64,000 bases of DNA from Saprospiraceae bacterium (GTDB lineage: Bacteria; Bacteroidota; Bacteroidia; Chitinophagales; Saprospiraceae), in the NCBI GenBank assembly GCA_025055285.1, contig JANWXM010000015.1:1-64000 (forward strand). The letters run 5' to 3'. A program made the position numbers and the translations under genes. The notes beneath the pieces were generated by a model. It ran no database searches and was not told the origin of the DNA. It was given only the letters and a program-made list of their open reading frames with translations. Within the stretch, counting starts at the first letter, position 1. Each line of letters starts with the position of its first letter. Positions 8,644 to 19,261 of the stretch are shown one piece after another.

Positions 8644-10866
8644 ATGATTGCACAGAAACCGAAAACGGTGCGCGAGCGCTTTGAGGTGGTTGGTATAACA
8701 TGCGCGTCTTGTGCTCAGAGCGTAGAAACGGAGTTATGTCAGGTTCAAGGAGTAAAGTCTGCCGCCGTCAATCTAGCCACAAATACGGTTTGGGTAGAGT
8801 ATGCCCCGGCGGAGACTTCTCCTGAATTGATGAGAAACGCTTTAGAAAAGATTGGGTACGGATTAGTAACAGAGACTTCAGCGCGTCGAGTGGAAAATGA
8901 AGCAGACAATCGCCGGTCTGAAATACTGCGCCGAAACGCGCTAGGCGCACTCTCCATTGCAATTCCTCTGTGGGTGTTGGGTATGTTCTTCATGAACGCG
9001 TCTGGCATTTCTTACCTCACGTGGGCTCTAGCTACGCCTCTTGTTTTCGGGTTTGGGCGTTCTTTCTTCGTCAACGCCTGGCGACGAGCGCTTCACGGCA
9101 AGGCTACAATGGACACGTTGATAGCTTTGAGCACCGGCGTTGCATACGTTTTTAGCGTGTTTAATACATTATATCCGGCCTTTTGGGAAAGGCGAGGAAT
9201 AGAGGCACCCATTTATTTTGAGGCAGCGGGTGTAGTTGTTGCCTTTATTTTATTGGGCAAATGGTTGGAGGAACGAGCGAAAGCGCGCACTTCGTCTTCA
9301 ATTAAAAGATTGATGGCCCTTCAGCCGCAAACAGTAAGGCGTTTACTGCCCAGTGGTCATATGGAGGAGATTCCCACAGCGAGTGTGCAGGTGGGCGATC
9401 TTCTTCTGGTGCGCCCAGGAGAAGGCGTCCCTGTAGACGGCGTGGTACACCACGGTTGCGCTTACGTAGATGAAAGTATGCTCAGCGGCGAGCCTATTCC
9501 TGTGCATAAGAAGCCAGGCGACCGGCTTTGGGCTGGTACTGTTGTGCTATACTCGCCCTTGCAGTTGCGCGCTGAGCAAATTGGAGCCGACACCTTGCTA
9601 GCGCAAATTATCCGTACGGTGGAAGAAGCTCAGGGCAGTAAAGCACCTGTTCAGCGCTTAGTAGACCGAGTTGCAGCAGTGTTTGTGCCATTGGTTATTC
9701 TGGCAGCTACCGCCTCCTTAGGAGGATGGTGGCTTCTTGAGGGTGAAGAAGGCTTTGTGCGCGGTTTGGTGGCATTCGTTACCGTACTCGTCATAGCTTG
9801 TCCGTGTGCCCTAGGCTTGGCGACACCTACGGCTATTGCGGTAGGTATTGGTAAAGCTGCCGAAAAGGGCATTCTCATCAAAAACGCCGAAAGTTTAGAG
9901 TTGGCCCATCGAATTCAAGTGCTGGCCATAGATAAGACGGGGACGCTCACTGCAGGGAAGCCGAAGGTGAAGGAGTTTTGGTGGGCTGAAGCGCTTCCCG
10001 ATGGACCATGGACTGACGTCTTCTATTCTTTGGAACGCCAAGTACAACACCCTTTAGCAGAGGCTATTGCAATGCACTTTGAGGGTCAAGCCATGCCATT
10101 GCCATTATCGGAGGTGAAGCAGCTTCCGGGTTTGGGCGTTTGTGGGCGCTTTCGCGGAGAGCGCGTATTGGCAGGGAATCGCGCCCTACTAGTTGCTGAA
10201 GGGCTGAAATTACCCGAGTCGCTTGAGTTGGCGGCTAAGCAATGGGAACGCGATGCTCAAACTGTCGTATTCTTTGCCTGGGCCGACCGTGTCCTCGCAG
10301 CAGCAGCTATTGCCGACCCAATACAGACTTCGGCAGCACCAGCAATACGGCGATTGCACGAAATGGGTATCGAGGTATGGCTCCTCACCGGGGATAATCA
10401 CCAAAATGCTCGTTCAGTGGCCAACGCCCTAGGGATTACGCACGTTCAGGCAAATGCGATGCCCGCGGACAAGGAAACTTTCGTGCGTCAGCAGCGGGCT
10501 GCTGGAAAAATAGTAGGCGTCGCTGGCGACGGCATAAACGACAGTCAAGCTTTGGCCCTTGCCGATGTGAGTATCGCCATGGGAAGCGGCACGGACATTG
10601 CAAAGGATGTTGCTCATATAGTGTTGATGGGCAATGATTTGCGTATGATTCCGGAGGCTATACACCTTTCGCGTCAAACGGTGCGCATCATTTGGCAGAA
10701 TCTCTTTTGGGCGTTTGCCTACAATATTGTCGGCATCCCTCTTGCCATGGGCATATTCTATCGTGAGTTTGGCTTTCAAATGGATCCCATGTTCGCTGGA
10801 GCAGCCATGGCCCTCAGTTCGGTTAGTGTAGTCGCCAATAGTTTACGTCTTCGAAGGCTTCCTTAA
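8644..10866 (+). CDS. copA: Cu(+)-exporting P1B-type ATPase
   Basis: 740 residues. One N-terminal heavy-metal-associated domain carries the GxTCxxC copper site (C20, C23). The membrane part has the CPC motif at residues 386-388, which defines copper/silver P1B ATPases. The catalytic DKTGTLT has its phosphorylated Asp at about D430. The HP dipeptide of the nucleotide domain ([11 protein letters not shown]), GDGIND near residue 628 and a C-terminal [15 protein letters not shown] segment, typical of CopA, are all present. It pumps Cu(I) out of the cytoplasm using ATP. No copper chaperone or regulator is adjacent. The stop overlaps the convergent oxidase gene by 4 bp through a shared TTAA. Confidence 0.95.
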   Translation: MIAQKPKTVRERFEVVGITCASCAQSVETELCQVQGVKSAAVNLATNTVWVEYAPAETSPELMRNALEKIGYGLVTETSARRVENEADNRRSEILRRNALGALSIAIPLWVLGMFFMNASGISYLTWALATPLVFGFGRSFFVNAWRRALHGKATMDTLIALSTGVAYVFSVFNTLYPAFWERRGIEAPIYFEAAGVVVAFILLGKWLEERAKARTSSSIKRLMALQPQTVRRLLPSGHMEEIPTASVQVGDLLLVRPGEGVPVDGVVHHGCAYVDESMLSGEPIPVHKKPGDRLWAGTVVLYSPLQLRAEQIGADTLLAQIIRTVEEAQGSKAPVQRLVDRVAAVFVPLVILAATASLGGWWLLEGEEGFVRGLVAFVTVLVIACPCALGLATPTAIAVGIGKAAEKGILIKNAESLELAHRIQVLAIDKTGTLTAGKPKVKEFWWAEALPDGPWTDVFYSLERQVQHPLAEAIAMHFEGQAMPLPLSEVKQLPGLGVCGRFRGERVLAGNRALLVAEGLKLPESLELAAKQWERDAQTVVFFAWADRVLAAAAIADPIQTSAAPAIRRLHEMGIEVWLLTGDNHQNARSVANALGITHVQANAMPADKETFVRQQRAAGKIVGVAGDGINDSQALALADVSIAMGSGTDIAKDVAHIVLMGNDLRMIPEAIHLSRQTVRIIWQNLFWAFAYNIVGIPLAMGIFYREFGFQMDPMFAGAAMALSSVSVVANSLRLRRLP

Positions 10867-12134
10867 GGTTTACGCTCCAACAATGGCGCTTGGCGAACCT
10901 CCTCTACGTTCTTGCAGCCAGCTAATGCCATCGTAAGTTCAAAGTCAGCCATCCAGTTGAGGAGCAGTTCCTCTACTCCGATCTGACCTGCTACGGCTAA
11001 AGCATAACAGTAGGGGCGGCCGATACCCACAGCTGTTGCGCCCAGAGCAAGTGCTTTGAATACGTCAGCACCACCTCGAACGCCGCTGTCTACGAGAATA
11101 GGGACTTTACCCTGAACAGCAGCGGCAATAGCGGGTAGCGCTTCGATGGCAGCAATGGCGCCGTCTACTTGACGGCCGCCGTGGTTGGACACATAGAGGC
11201 CATCTACGCCGTAATCTAAGGCCCTACGCGCATCGTCGGGGTGTAGGATGCCTTTCAGGATGATGGGTAAGTCTGTATATTGGCGCAACACCGGCAAATC
11301 TTGCCAAGTAATATTTGGCCGCGAATAGATGCGTACAAACGTACGTACGGCGCGCAAGCCCGCCCCCGTGCGTAAGTTCTTCCAGAATGAGCCTGGAAAT
11401 CGGCGATTAGCAGCAATAAGCACTCGAATAGCCTCTATGCTGGGACGCGGTTTAGGCGCGGGCGATGGGTCGGGCTCTTGCATGATTCTGTAGAAAACAG
11501 GGTCGGAGGTATATTGAGCAATGCCCATGCCTCGCAAGAAGGGAAGAAAGGCGAGATCAAGGTCGCGCGTGCGCCAGCCGAGCATAGTAGTATCAAGAGT
11601 GACCACAATACCGGCACTCCCACAGGCTTTAGCGCGCTCCAAAAAATGGGCGACGAGCTCATCAGATCGGCTCCAATACAATTGAAAAAAATGAGGAGTT
11701 TGCTTCATAGCGGCAGCACATACCTCCATGGGCACTGAAGCCTGATTGGAAAAAATAAAAGGCACTCCTGTTGCCGCCGCTGCCCGCGCTACTGCTAGAT
11801 CAGCTTCCCGATGCGCCATTTCCAGTACACCAATAGGTGCTAAAAAGAATGGCGCTGGAATCTTTCGCCCAAACAGTGTAGTAGAAATATCGCGCTTTTC
11901 CACATCGCGCAACATACGCGGTACGATGGCCCAGCGATCAAAGGCACTGACGTTAGAAGCCATCGTACGCTCGCGTCCAGCTCCACCAGCAATATAGGCC
12001 CACGCTTCGGCGCTTAAGCGTTTCTGAGCCGCTGCCTCTAGAAGCGAAATGTCAACAGGTATACAAAGGCGCTTTCCAGATACCCCACCGATATAAACGG
12101 CGCGCTGACGCTCAAGTGCGTATGTTTTTGACAT
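10863..12134 (-). CDS. FMN-dependent alpha-hydroxy-acid oxidising enzyme
   Basis: 423 residues of the glycolate oxidase/lactate dehydrogenase/lactate 2-monooxygenase family. The active-site signature SNHGGRQ, with the catalytic His, is present, as are the substrate-binding region around the N-terminal third and the phosphate-binding [18 protein letters not shown] of the TIM barrel. The expected reaction is FMN-linked oxidation of an L-2-hydroxy acid such as lactate. Length and N-terminal arrangement ([10 protein letters not shown]) resemble lactate 2-monooxygenase-like members, but the substrate cannot be decided from sequence. Monocistronic. The 235-bp gap upstream includes a minus-strand TATTTTTG at 12312-12319, a possible promoter. 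Confidence 0.85.
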   Translation of the reverse strand: MSKTYALERQRAVYIGGVSGKRLCIPVDISLLEAAAQKRLSAEAWAYIAGGAGRERTMASNVSAFDRWAIVPRMLRDVEKRDISTTLFGRKIPAPFFLAPIGVLEMAHREADLAVARAAAATGVPFIFSNQASVPMEVCAAAMKQTPHFFQLYWSRSDELVAHFLERAKACGSAGIVVTLDTTMLGWRTRDLDLAFLPFLRGMGIAQYTSDPVFYRIMQEPDPSPAPKPRPSIEAIRVLIAANRRFPGSFWKNLRTGAGLRAVRTFVRIYSRPNITWQDLPVLRQYTDLPIILKGILHPDDARRALDYGVDGLYVSNHGGRQVDGAIAAIEALPAIAAAVQGKVPILVDSGVRGGADVFKALALGATAVGIGRPYCYALAVAGQIGVEELLLNWMADFELTMALAGCKNVEEVRQAPLLERKP

Positions 12135-12369
12135 TTTCCTATTTTTAAAGGCGTTCGTTTGTAAAAAGTATATTCTCTATAAATCCCTCCGTAGGTCTTT
12201 GGAAATGAATCTTCTATACATAATTCACCTACATCTCCTCATTAGCATTAAAGAGCACAACAGAGGTATATTTTTTAGAAACCATCGTTCGCGAGGTACC
12301 CTCCTGAAGGACAAAAATAGGTAATTACCGCACTTAACATAGGTTAGTTTTTGACGTATGCGAGAAAGG

Positions 12370-13284
12370 TCAAGGCAATTTTTGGCTGTTCAATCGCATT
12401 ACAGCGCCAACCGTTAAGCGCAGCATTTGCGCCGTGTTTCGTCCAGCAAGCACATATGCTCCGCTACACAACAGACCGAAGCGCTTATTTTCTGAGTAAT
12501 ATATTGTGCCACCAACCTGCGTATGGGATACTCCGTAAGCTTGCGGCAAGTCAAGTACCCCGGGCACAAAGGAGCTTCCTCCAGGCGTATGTTGATACTC
12601 TGCCCAGGCATCTACGTAATAACGCGCTGCTGGAAACCCTATGCGAAAGAGCACTGTGTAAAACGAAGCGGGTTCTACTGGCTGAAAATCGGGGCGCACA
12701 CGCCGAACAGTTTCGATATCGGACGCTCTCAGCCGATCTAATCGCCAGTGATAGCCACCAGTAAGATTAAGAAACAGGCCGTAAGGAGTATCCCATTGAA
12801 TAATGAGGCGCATTGGCAATGTTAGGGCGCGTTGACCAAGGGCTCCGGCGGCCAGCATGTCATAACGCGTAAGCGGGAATGACATCCCTAAGCCGCTCAG
12901 TACACCTAAGAAGCCTCCTCGACCCAGAGGGCGATACCATGGGCGATACTTGACGTGTAGGCTACCGTCCTGCAGGCCACTTTGGGTAGCGGTGAATACA
13001 TATGCCGTCGTAAAAACAGCGTCTAATTGATCCAAGACACCGTATTCAGCGAAAAATGCCAGGGTATTGCCATTGAAGCCCTCCTTATAGCGCTGACCTT
13101 CAGCACCAAAGAAGTGGCGGGCTGAATTAAAGGAAAGAGAGGGAACTACGTCTAGCACACCTCTTCCCTTTAGGTAGCCATCTAAAGGTCCTTGGGCATG
13201 GAGCGTGCTTGTCAAAAAGTAGAACCAGACAAGCGCTGTACGCCTAAAAGGTGAAAGGTCTATCCGAAGATTCTTTAATGCCAC
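12370..13284 (-). CDS. Probable outer-membrane beta-barrel protein
   Basis: About 304 residues from a GTG at 13284, 7 nt after the stop of hldD. This start gives a signal peptide ending near LHAQ; an earlier in-frame ATG at 13344 would lie inside hldD and spoil the signal. The mature protein alternates aromatic and polar residues, has many short Gly/Tyr-rich strands and ends in MRLNSQKLP, the pattern of an outer-membrane barrel. No named family is recognised. Tight spacing to hldD suggests one transcript, so a role in the envelope is plausible (inference). Confidence 0.6.
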   Translation of the reverse strand: MALKNLRIDLSPFRRTALVWFYFLTSTLHAQGPLDGYLKGRGVLDVVPSLSFNSARHFFGAEGQRYKEGFNGNTLAFFAEYGVLDQLDAVFTTAYVFTATQSGLQDGSLHVKYRPWYRPLGRGGFLGVLSGLGMSFPLTRYDMLAAGALGQRALTLPMRLIIQWDTPYGLFLNLTGGYHWRLDRLRASDIETVRRVRPDFQPVEPASFYTVLFRIGFPAARYYVDAWAEYQHTPGGSSFVPGVLDLPQAYGVSHTQVGGTIYYSENKRFGLLCSGAYVLAGRNTAQMLRLTVGAVMRLNSQKLP

Positions 13285-13291
13285 AGAGATC

Positions 13292-14263
13292 CTACCACGT
13301 GCGCATGTGGCGCAAATACCCGCATACATAGTCTGCAATGCCATCTTCCAGAGAGTAGAACGGCGCAGTATAGCCTGCTTTTTGCCGCAACTTGGTAATG
13401 TCTGCTTGAGTAAAATATTGATAGGTGTTGCGAATATCCGCGGGCGTATCTACGAAGATAATGTTTGGCTTGGCCTCCATTGCCTGGAAGGTGAGGGTTG
13501 CCAAATCTAAGAAGGTTCGAGCCTTACCGGTGCCGACATTGTAAATGGCGCTGGGTGGGCGCTTTTCTAGAAAAAACAGCAACACATCTACAACGTCTTT
13601 GACGTAGATAAAATCTCGGCTCTGTTCACCATCGCGAAAATCGGGCCGGTGAGAGCGAAAGAGGCGCATACTTCCAGTGCTGCGTATCTGTTGGGCGGTG
13701 TGAAAGATTACAGAGGCCATCCGGCCCTTGTGGTATTCGTTAGGACCATACACGTTAAAGAATTTGAATCCCGCCCATAGCGTTTGGCTCGGCGCAGCAT
13801 GCTCAAGCATCCACACATCGAAGTCCTGTTTACTTTGCCCGTATGGGTTAAGCGGTTTTAGGCGAGGAATGCGTTCGTGGTCATCGCAGTAACCTTGTTC
13901 GCCTGCGCCGTAAGTAGCGGCGCTACTGGCATATAAAAAAGGTATATTGTACTCGGCGCAGATTTCCCATAAGCGCTGAGAATATCGGAGGTTTAGCACC
14001 TCAAAGATGGCTGGATTTTTCTCGGTAGTGTCAGTTCGCGCTCCAAGGTGAAAGACAGCAGAAACTTCTCGACGAGGAGCCTGGAACCAGTCCAAGAAAG
14101 CATCGCGATGTATGCGCTCGCGGATACGCTTGCCTAGGAGATTGCATTCCTTATCCGGGCGAGTAAAGTCATCTACGGCGATGATGTCGAAATAACCTGC
14201 GTCGTTGAGCCGACGCACCAAACACGAGCCGATAAAACCGGCCGCTCCCGTAACTACGAGCAT
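13292..14263 (-). CDS. hldD: ADP-L-glycero-D-manno-heptose 6-epimerase
   Basis: 323 residues. The N-terminal Rossmann motif GAAGFIGS binds NADP, and the YGQSK segment supplies the SDR Tyr/Lys pair. The family pattern VDDFTRPDKECNLLG and the substrate-binding HKGRMASVIF agree with HldD (RfaD). It converts ADP-D-glycero- to ADP-L-glycero-manno-heptose for the lipopolysaccharide inner core. It leads an apparent two-gene unit with the barrel protein. Upstream, the minus strand carries GACCTTTG (complement of 14288-14295), one base off the TAnnTTTG box. Confidence 0.9.
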   Translation of the reverse strand: MLVVTGAAGFIGSCLVRRLNDAGYFDIIAVDDFTRPDKECNLLGKRIRERIHRDAFLDWFQAPRREVSAVFHLGARTDTTEKNPAIFEVLNLRYSQRLWEICAEYNIPFLYASSAATYGAGEQGYCDDHERIPRLKPLNPYGQSKQDFDVWMLEHAAPSQTLWAGFKFFNVYGPNEYHKGRMASVIFHTAQQIRSTGSMRLFRSHRPDFRDGEQSRDFIYVKDVVDVLLFFLEKRPPSAIYNVGTGKARTFLDLATLTFQAMEAKPNIIFVDTPADIRNTYQYFTQADITKLRQKAGYTAPFYSLEDGIADYVCGYLRHMRTW

Positions 14264-14414
14264 TGATTAATGTGTTTTTTCCAGGGGCAAAGGTCAGCAA
14301 AAGGAAGAAATCGGCTTCGAGAGTGCGGCAAAACACCTTTTTTGCCGACTAGGCATTCTCGTTTTTGAGCCTTTGCTTAAAATTTTGTGTAAGCAGCGAA
14401 TTTTTAAAACATAC

Positions 14415-14422
14415 TACCTTTG
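14415..14422 (+). promoter_or_regulatory. TACCTTTG promoter box upstream of pheT
   Basis: Exact match to the Bacteroidota minus-7 consensus TAnnTTTG, 66 nt before the pheT ATG. No TTG lies at the usual 17-23 nt spacing upstream (the nearest is 27 nt away), so the minus-33 element is weak. It supports an mRNA start near 14426 and so argues against translation starting upstream of it. Confidence 0.55.
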
Positions 14423-14488
14423 CCCGTGCAGCAGCCGTCGTGCGCTGACGGCGCAGAGGGTAATCTGGAGAGTGCTTTTATACTACGA

Positions 14489-16939
14489 ATGAAAGTTTCG
14501 CTGAATTGGCTTCGAGAATTTCTCGACATAGATAAAAAGCCTGAAGAAATTGCCGACATACTGACCTCATTGGGTTTGGAAGTAGAAGGATGGGAGCGCG
14601 TAAGTCCTTCACCGGTAGATTTAGAGCGGGTTTTAACAGGGAAGGTAATCGCTTGTGCGCGAATTCCGAAGAGCGACCATCTTTCAGCCATACAAGTAGA
14701 TGTTGGCGACGGGCAGTTGCGCTCCATTGTATGTGGCGCACCTAATGTAGCGGAAGGTCAGTGCGTACTGGTGGCCTTGCCGGGTGCGCGGGTACTAGGT
14801 AAGGATGGTCAGCCTTTTGAAATTTCGGAGCGAAGAGTACGCGGCGTGCTGTCGCAGGGCATGATCTGCGCTGAGGATGAGTTGGGTCTTGGAAGCGACC
14901 ATTCGGGCATTTTAGTCTTACCCGAGGAGACGCCTCTAGGCTTAACCGCTGCCGAGTATCTAGGGCTCCGGACTGACGTAGTGTTTGAAATTGGCCTAAC
15001 GCCTAATCGGGCTGACGCCACTAGCCACTTAGGTGTAGCAAGTGATCTCCTGGCCTGGATACGCTACCGCGAAAATCCCAACGCGCAGTTGCGCATGCCA
15101 AATTTTTTGCCCGATTGGCCCGAGGGTCTTGGCTCTTACGCTGTATCGATAGAAAACACCCAAGCTTGTCAGCGCTACATAGCTCTGCTAATCCGCAACG
15201 TCTGTGTTCAAGACAGTCCAACCTGGCTCCAGCAGCGCCTGCTTGCTTTGGGGCAGCGACCTATTAACAATATCGTAGACATTACCAATTACGTCCGCCT
15301 TGAACTAGGGCATCCGCTTCACGCCTTCGACGCCAGCCGCATCGGCGGCAATGGCCTTCGCGTCATGACCCTGCCCGAGGGAACGCCCTTCATCACCTTG
15401 GATGGCGAGAGGCGGCAACTCTCAGCGGAAGACTTAATGATCTGCGATGCAGCCGGACATCCGCTGTGTATCGCCGGAGTTTTTGGCGGCGCTGAAAGCG
15501 GTGTCACAGATCAGACTACCGATATTTTGCTCGAGTGCGCCAGTTTTCACCCTACGTGGATACGCCGCACCATGCTGCGCCACGGCCTCCGCACCGATGC
15601 TGCCTGGACTTTCGAAAAGGGAGTAGATCCCAACGGATGTCTTCGCGCCATGAAACGAGCAGCTACTTTGGTGCTTGAATTAGCAGGAGGCCAAGTTGCT
15701 TCGTCCATTACTGACCTGTACCCTGTGCTGCGTCACCCCGCTCGCGTGCCCGTAACATACGCATACGTACGCGCTTTGAGTGGTGCCCATTTGTCGGCAC
15801 ATACCATTGAACGCATCCTAACTGCCTTAGACATAGGTATCGAGGACAAAAATGATGTGGGCTTTACTGCTGTAGTACCTACCAACAAACCAGATGTGAC
15901 GCGCCCTGCCGATGTGGTAGAGGAAATCCTGCGCATTTACGGCCTGGATGAAATCCCTGTGCCCACGCTCATGCGCACAAGTATCGAAGCTACCCGTCAT
16001 CCTACGCGCGAGTATGTGCGCCGTTGCCTGGCCGACTATTTGGCGGCCAACGGTTTTCTAGAGTGCATGAGCTTGTCGTTGACCCAATCCGCATATTATA
16101 CTGGGCCTCGGGCTTTGTTGCCGTTGCCCCATGAACAACTCGTCTTTGTACACAACACGGCCAACCAAGGTCTTGACTGCATGCGTCCGACCTTGCTGTT
16201 TAGCGCACTAGAAAATGCGCGGCATAACCAGAGCCACCAACACTATTCTCTTCGCTTGTTCGAGTTTGGAAAGGTTTATCGCGCTCCGCTGAATGAAAAT
16301 TCGGAAAGCGAGCACCTTAGTCTTCTTCTTTGCGGCGCTCATAGCCCAGAAAGCTGGCAGCCCGCACCCAAGGAACAGGCTGACTTCTACACCCTCAAGG
16401 CTTATGTAGACAACCTGCTCAAACGCATCGGCCTGAGCTGTTCTCAGGAGACTGCCTTGATCCAAGAAGCACCTTTTCGCTGTGCCGCCCGTTATCAGTT
16501 GGGCCATCAAACCGTGGCAACCTTTGGCGAAGTGGCTCCTGCTCTTGTACGAGCTTTCGACTTGAGAGGACCCGTATTTTACGCCGAATTGCATTTCGAT
16601 GCCCTTTGGCAAGCTGCCACCAATCATAAGGTGCTTTATATCGAACCTAGTAAGTTTCCCTCTGTCCGACGCGACTTAGCCCTCATCCTTGATCATAGTG
16701 TAACCTTCGCCCAAGTTCGCCAAGTGGCGTTCGACACTGAAAAAAAATTACTTCAAGAGGTTAACCTTTTCGACGTGTTTGAAGATGAACAAAAAATTGG
16801 ACCAGGAAAAAAATCTTATGCCATTAGTTTTTTGTTTGAAAGCACCGAGCGAACTTTACAAAGCAAGGAAATAGACGCCATCATGCAGCGATTGCAAGAG
16901 GCTTTTGAACAACAACTCCGAGCAATTATCCGGAAGTAA
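14489..16939 (+). CDS. pheT: Phenylalanine-tRNA ligase beta subunit
   Basis: 816 residues from the ATG at 14489, which gives the family-typical start MKVSLNWLREFL; an in-frame extension to 14420 overlaps the promoter box. Domains in order: N-terminal region, EMAP/OB-type tRNA-binding domain (about 45-155), B3/B4 editing domain, B5, the core aminoacyl-synthetase-like domain, and a C-terminal FDX-ACB anticodon-binding domain (SKFPSVRRDLALI). It pairs with the PheS alpha subunit, which is not in this window. The rny gene follows 55 bp downstream on the same strand. Confidence 0.97.
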   Translation: MKVSLNWLREFLDIDKKPEEIADILTSLGLEVEGWERVSPSPVDLERVLTGKVIACARIPKSDHLSAIQVDVGDGQLRSIVCGAPNVAEGQCVLVALPGARVLGKDGQPFEISERRVRGVLSQGMICAEDELGLGSDHSGILVLPEETPLGLTAAEYLGLRTDVVFEIGLTPNRADATSHLGVASDLLAWIRYRENPNAQLRMPNFLPDWPEGLGSYAVSIENTQACQRYIALLIRNVCVQDSPTWLQQRLLALGQRPINNIVDITNYVRLELGHPLHAFDASRIGGNGLRVMTLPEGTPFITLDGERRQLSAEDLMICDAAGHPLCIAGVFGGAESGVTDQTTDILLECASFHPTWIRRTMLRHGLRTDAAWTFEKGVDPNGCLRAMKRAATLVLELAGGQVASSITDLYPVLRHPARVPVTYAYVRALSGAHLSAHTIERILTALDIGIEDKNDVGFTAVVPTNKPDVTRPADVVEEILRIYGLDEIPVPTLMRTSIEATRHPTREYVRRCLADYLAANGFLECMSLSLTQSAYYTGPRALLPLPHEQLVFVHNTANQGLDCMRPTLLFSALENARHNQSHQHYSLRLFEFGKVYRAPLNENSESEHLSLLLCGAHSPESWQPAPKEQADFYTLKAYVDNLLKRIGLSCSQETALIQEAPFRCAARYQLGHQTVATFGEVAPALVRAFDLRGPVFYAELHFDALWQAATNHKVLYIEPSKFPSVRRDLALILDHSVTFAQVRQVAFDTEKKLLQEVNLFDVFEDEQKIGPGKKSYAISFLFESTERTLQSKEIDAIMQRLQEAFEQQLRAIIRK

Positions 16940-16994
16940 CCTCTAAAAACCAGTTCAAATTTATCATCATTCATCTTTTTTAACCTGTATCAAC

Positions 16995-18677
16995 ATGGAA
17001 ATAGCAATAGGACTAGTCATAGGCATCATTACAGGAGGCGCTACTGCATATTTGTTGGTAAATCAAGCGCTTAAGCGTGCAAAGCAAAAAGCTATTGAAG
17101 AAAGCAATCGCCAAGCAGACCTCATCATTCAGGAAGCACGCCTTTCGGCTAAGCGTATAACCGACGAAGCTTCGGTGAAAGCAGAGAAAATCATTAGTCG
17201 TGCTGAGGCAGAAAATGAGCGCATTAAACAGCAAAAAATTCAAGAAGCGAAAGAACGCTATGCGCAAATGCGCGCCCAATTTGATGCGGAGAAAGCTCAG
17301 CATCAGGTCAAGCTGAAAGAGATGGAGATGGAGGTCATTAGCAAACAGAAGGACCTCCAGATGCAACAGGAACAGTTTCAGAGCGTGATTAGAGAAGTAA
17401 ATGCGCGCAAGGCGGACCTAGAAAACCGCGAAGCGGAATTGAATTTACTGCGCGACAACTTAGAGAAGCAGCTCAAGATTGTTCAAAAGAAGAAAGAGGA
17501 GTTGGATGCTGCCAATGAGGAGCGCATCAAGATGTTGGAAAAAATTGCGCAGATGAGCCAACAGGAGGCGAAGGATCAGTTGCTCGAAGCCGTACGCGCA
17601 AAGAGCGAAAACGAAGCGCGTGCGATTATTCAGGAGGCCATTGCTGAGGCTCGGAATACGGCCAACAAGGAGGCGAAGAAAATCGTCATTCAGACCATTC
17701 AACGCATGGCCGCAGAATTTACCATCGAAAGCACCGTTTCGGTCTTCAATCTGGAGAGCGACGACATGAAGGGGCAAATTATCGGTCGAGAAGGCCGCAA
17801 CATTCGCGCCCTAGAGGCTGCTACTGGAGTAGAAATCATCGTGGATGATACGCCAGAAGCTATTGTGTTGTCTTCTTTCGACCCGATCCGACGGGAAATT
17901 GCTCGCTTAGCGCTCCAGCGTTTAGTGGCCGATGGTCGAATTCACCCTCAGCGCATTGAAGAAGTGGTAGCCAAAGTGACGCGCCAGATTGAGGAACAGA
18001 TAATGGAAATAGGCGAGCGCACTGTGGTAGAGTTAGGCATTCACGGTCTTAACCCTGCGCTGGTGCGCATGGTAGGCCGCATGCGCTTCCGCTCTTCCTA
18101 CGGGCAAAATCTACTCAAGCACTCCATCGAGACGGCTAACCTCTGCGCCATTATGGCTGCCGAGTTAGGTCTTAATCCCAAACAGGTAAAAATGGCCAAG
18201 CGCGCAGGTCTCTTACACGATATCGGAAAAGTGGCTGAAGAAGAAACAGAACTCTCGCACGCTATCGTAGGAATGAAAATGTGCGAGAAATACGGCGAAC
18301 ATCCCGTTGTCATCAACGCTGTGGGAGCCCATCACGATGAAATCGAGATGGATAACATTATCTCGCCCATCGTTCAGGCCTGCGACGCAATTTCAGGTGC
18401 CCGACCAGGAGCTCGGCGCGAGATCTTGGAAAACTACCTCAAGCGCATCGTGGAGCTAGAGGAGCTAGCCATGAAATACGAAGGGGTGGCCAAAGCCTTT
18501 GCAATGCAGGCTGGGCGCGAACTGCGCGTTATCGTCGAGGCAGACAAAGTCACCGACCAATACGCCGATGACTTGTCTTTCCTCATTTCAAAGCGCATCG
18601 AGGAAGAAATGCAGTATCCAGGCCAAATTCGCGTTACTGTCATACGCGAAAAGCGCTCAGTAGCCTATGCGCGATAG
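16995..18677 (+). CDS. rny: Ribonuclease Y
   Basis: 560 residues. One N-terminal transmembrane helix (about residues 2-22) anchors the protein to the inner membrane. A long charged coiled coil (about 25-220) follows, then a KH RNA-binding domain with [11 protein letters not shown] (about 255-330), then an HD phosphohydrolase domain with HSIETANL and LLHDIGK. This is the endoribonuclease that starts mRNA decay in many bacteria. Length and order are normal for the family. In many Bacteroidota a zapA-like gene sits between pheT and rny; the 55-bp gap here leaves no room for it. Confidence 0.96.
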   Translation: MEIAIGLVIGIITGGATAYLLVNQALKRAKQKAIEESNRQADLIIQEARLSAKRITDEASVKAEKIISRAEAENERIKQQKIQEAKERYAQMRAQFDAEKAQHQVKLKEMEMEVISKQKDLQMQQEQFQSVIREVNARKADLENREAELNLLRDNLEKQLKIVQKKKEELDAANEERIKMLEKIAQMSQQEAKDQLLEAVRAKSENEARAIIQEAIAEARNTANKEAKKIVIQTIQRMAAEFTIESTVSVFNLESDDMKGQIIGREGRNIRALEAATGVEIIVDDTPEAIVLSSFDPIRREIARLALQRLVADGRIHPQRIEEVVAKVTRQIEEQIMEIGERTVVELGIHGLNPALVRMVGRMRFRSSYGQNLLKHSIETANLCAIMAAELGLNPKQVKMAKRAGLLHDIGKVAEEETELSHAIVGMKMCEKYGEHPVVINAVGAHHDEIEMDNIISPIVQACDAISGARPGARREILENYLKRIVELEELAMKYEGVAKAFAMQAGRELRVIVEADKVTDQYADDLSFLISKRIEEEMQYPGQIRVTVIREKRSVAYAR

Positions 18678-19261
18678 AGAGGCAACTACCCTGCAAGGAT
18701 ATGCGCTTCTAGGAGCATAACGCTCGCATAAAATGGCATCGCCACAGGTGCAAAGAGACGGTAAAGCGCATCTCTCCTGACGTCTACAGCAGTTGCGGTC
18801 GCTGTATTTTGGATGGTTGCGGCTAAGTAAAGGGCGTTCTGCGTAAGTCTTTTATAAGCCTTACTCGGAGGCCCTTTTGCTGCTTAAAGCGAGCAAGCGG
18901 AAAGCGAGGTATACCTTTTTTTATGAAACGCTGTGTGCGGTCCCTATTCCACACTAAAAACTATGCCTTCATCTCAGTCAATATGTCTTCTCCCTTGCTT
19001 TGAAGGTCTTTCACCATTAGCGCAGCGCTTCTTGTTAGTCTCTAATTTGCTAGTTAAAAGCGCTTGTCGTCGATGCATGCACTCCTGTGAAAACCACCGG
19101 ATAATATTTTTCTATAAGGCAATATCTGCTAAAAATTAGGGAGGCTAAGGAATTGATTCCCTTGGAGAGGCTCATAAGGTTTGTCTGCCTGCTGCATCAG
19201 GACGACGTATTGCAAAAGAAACAGCATTCCCCTTCACCTCCACAAAGTCGCTCATATGATA
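18678..19261. other. Gene-free stretch between rny and the MFS permease
   Basis: 584 bp between convergent genes. Apart from the nested stem listed separately, I see no coding frame, RNA gene or repeat that I can support. The stretch from 19070 is AT-richer. Confidence 0.4.
18829..18877 (+). terminator. Nested stem structure, possible terminator of rny
   Basis: AAAGGGC (18829-18835) pairs with GCCCTTT (18871-18877), enclosing an inner stem GTAAG (18843-18847) with CTTAC (18860-18864). A short TTTT run lies at the 3' edge. It sits about 150 nt after the rny stop. The large, partly unpaired interior makes it an untypical terminator; it could also be part of a small structured RNA. Confidence 0.35.
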
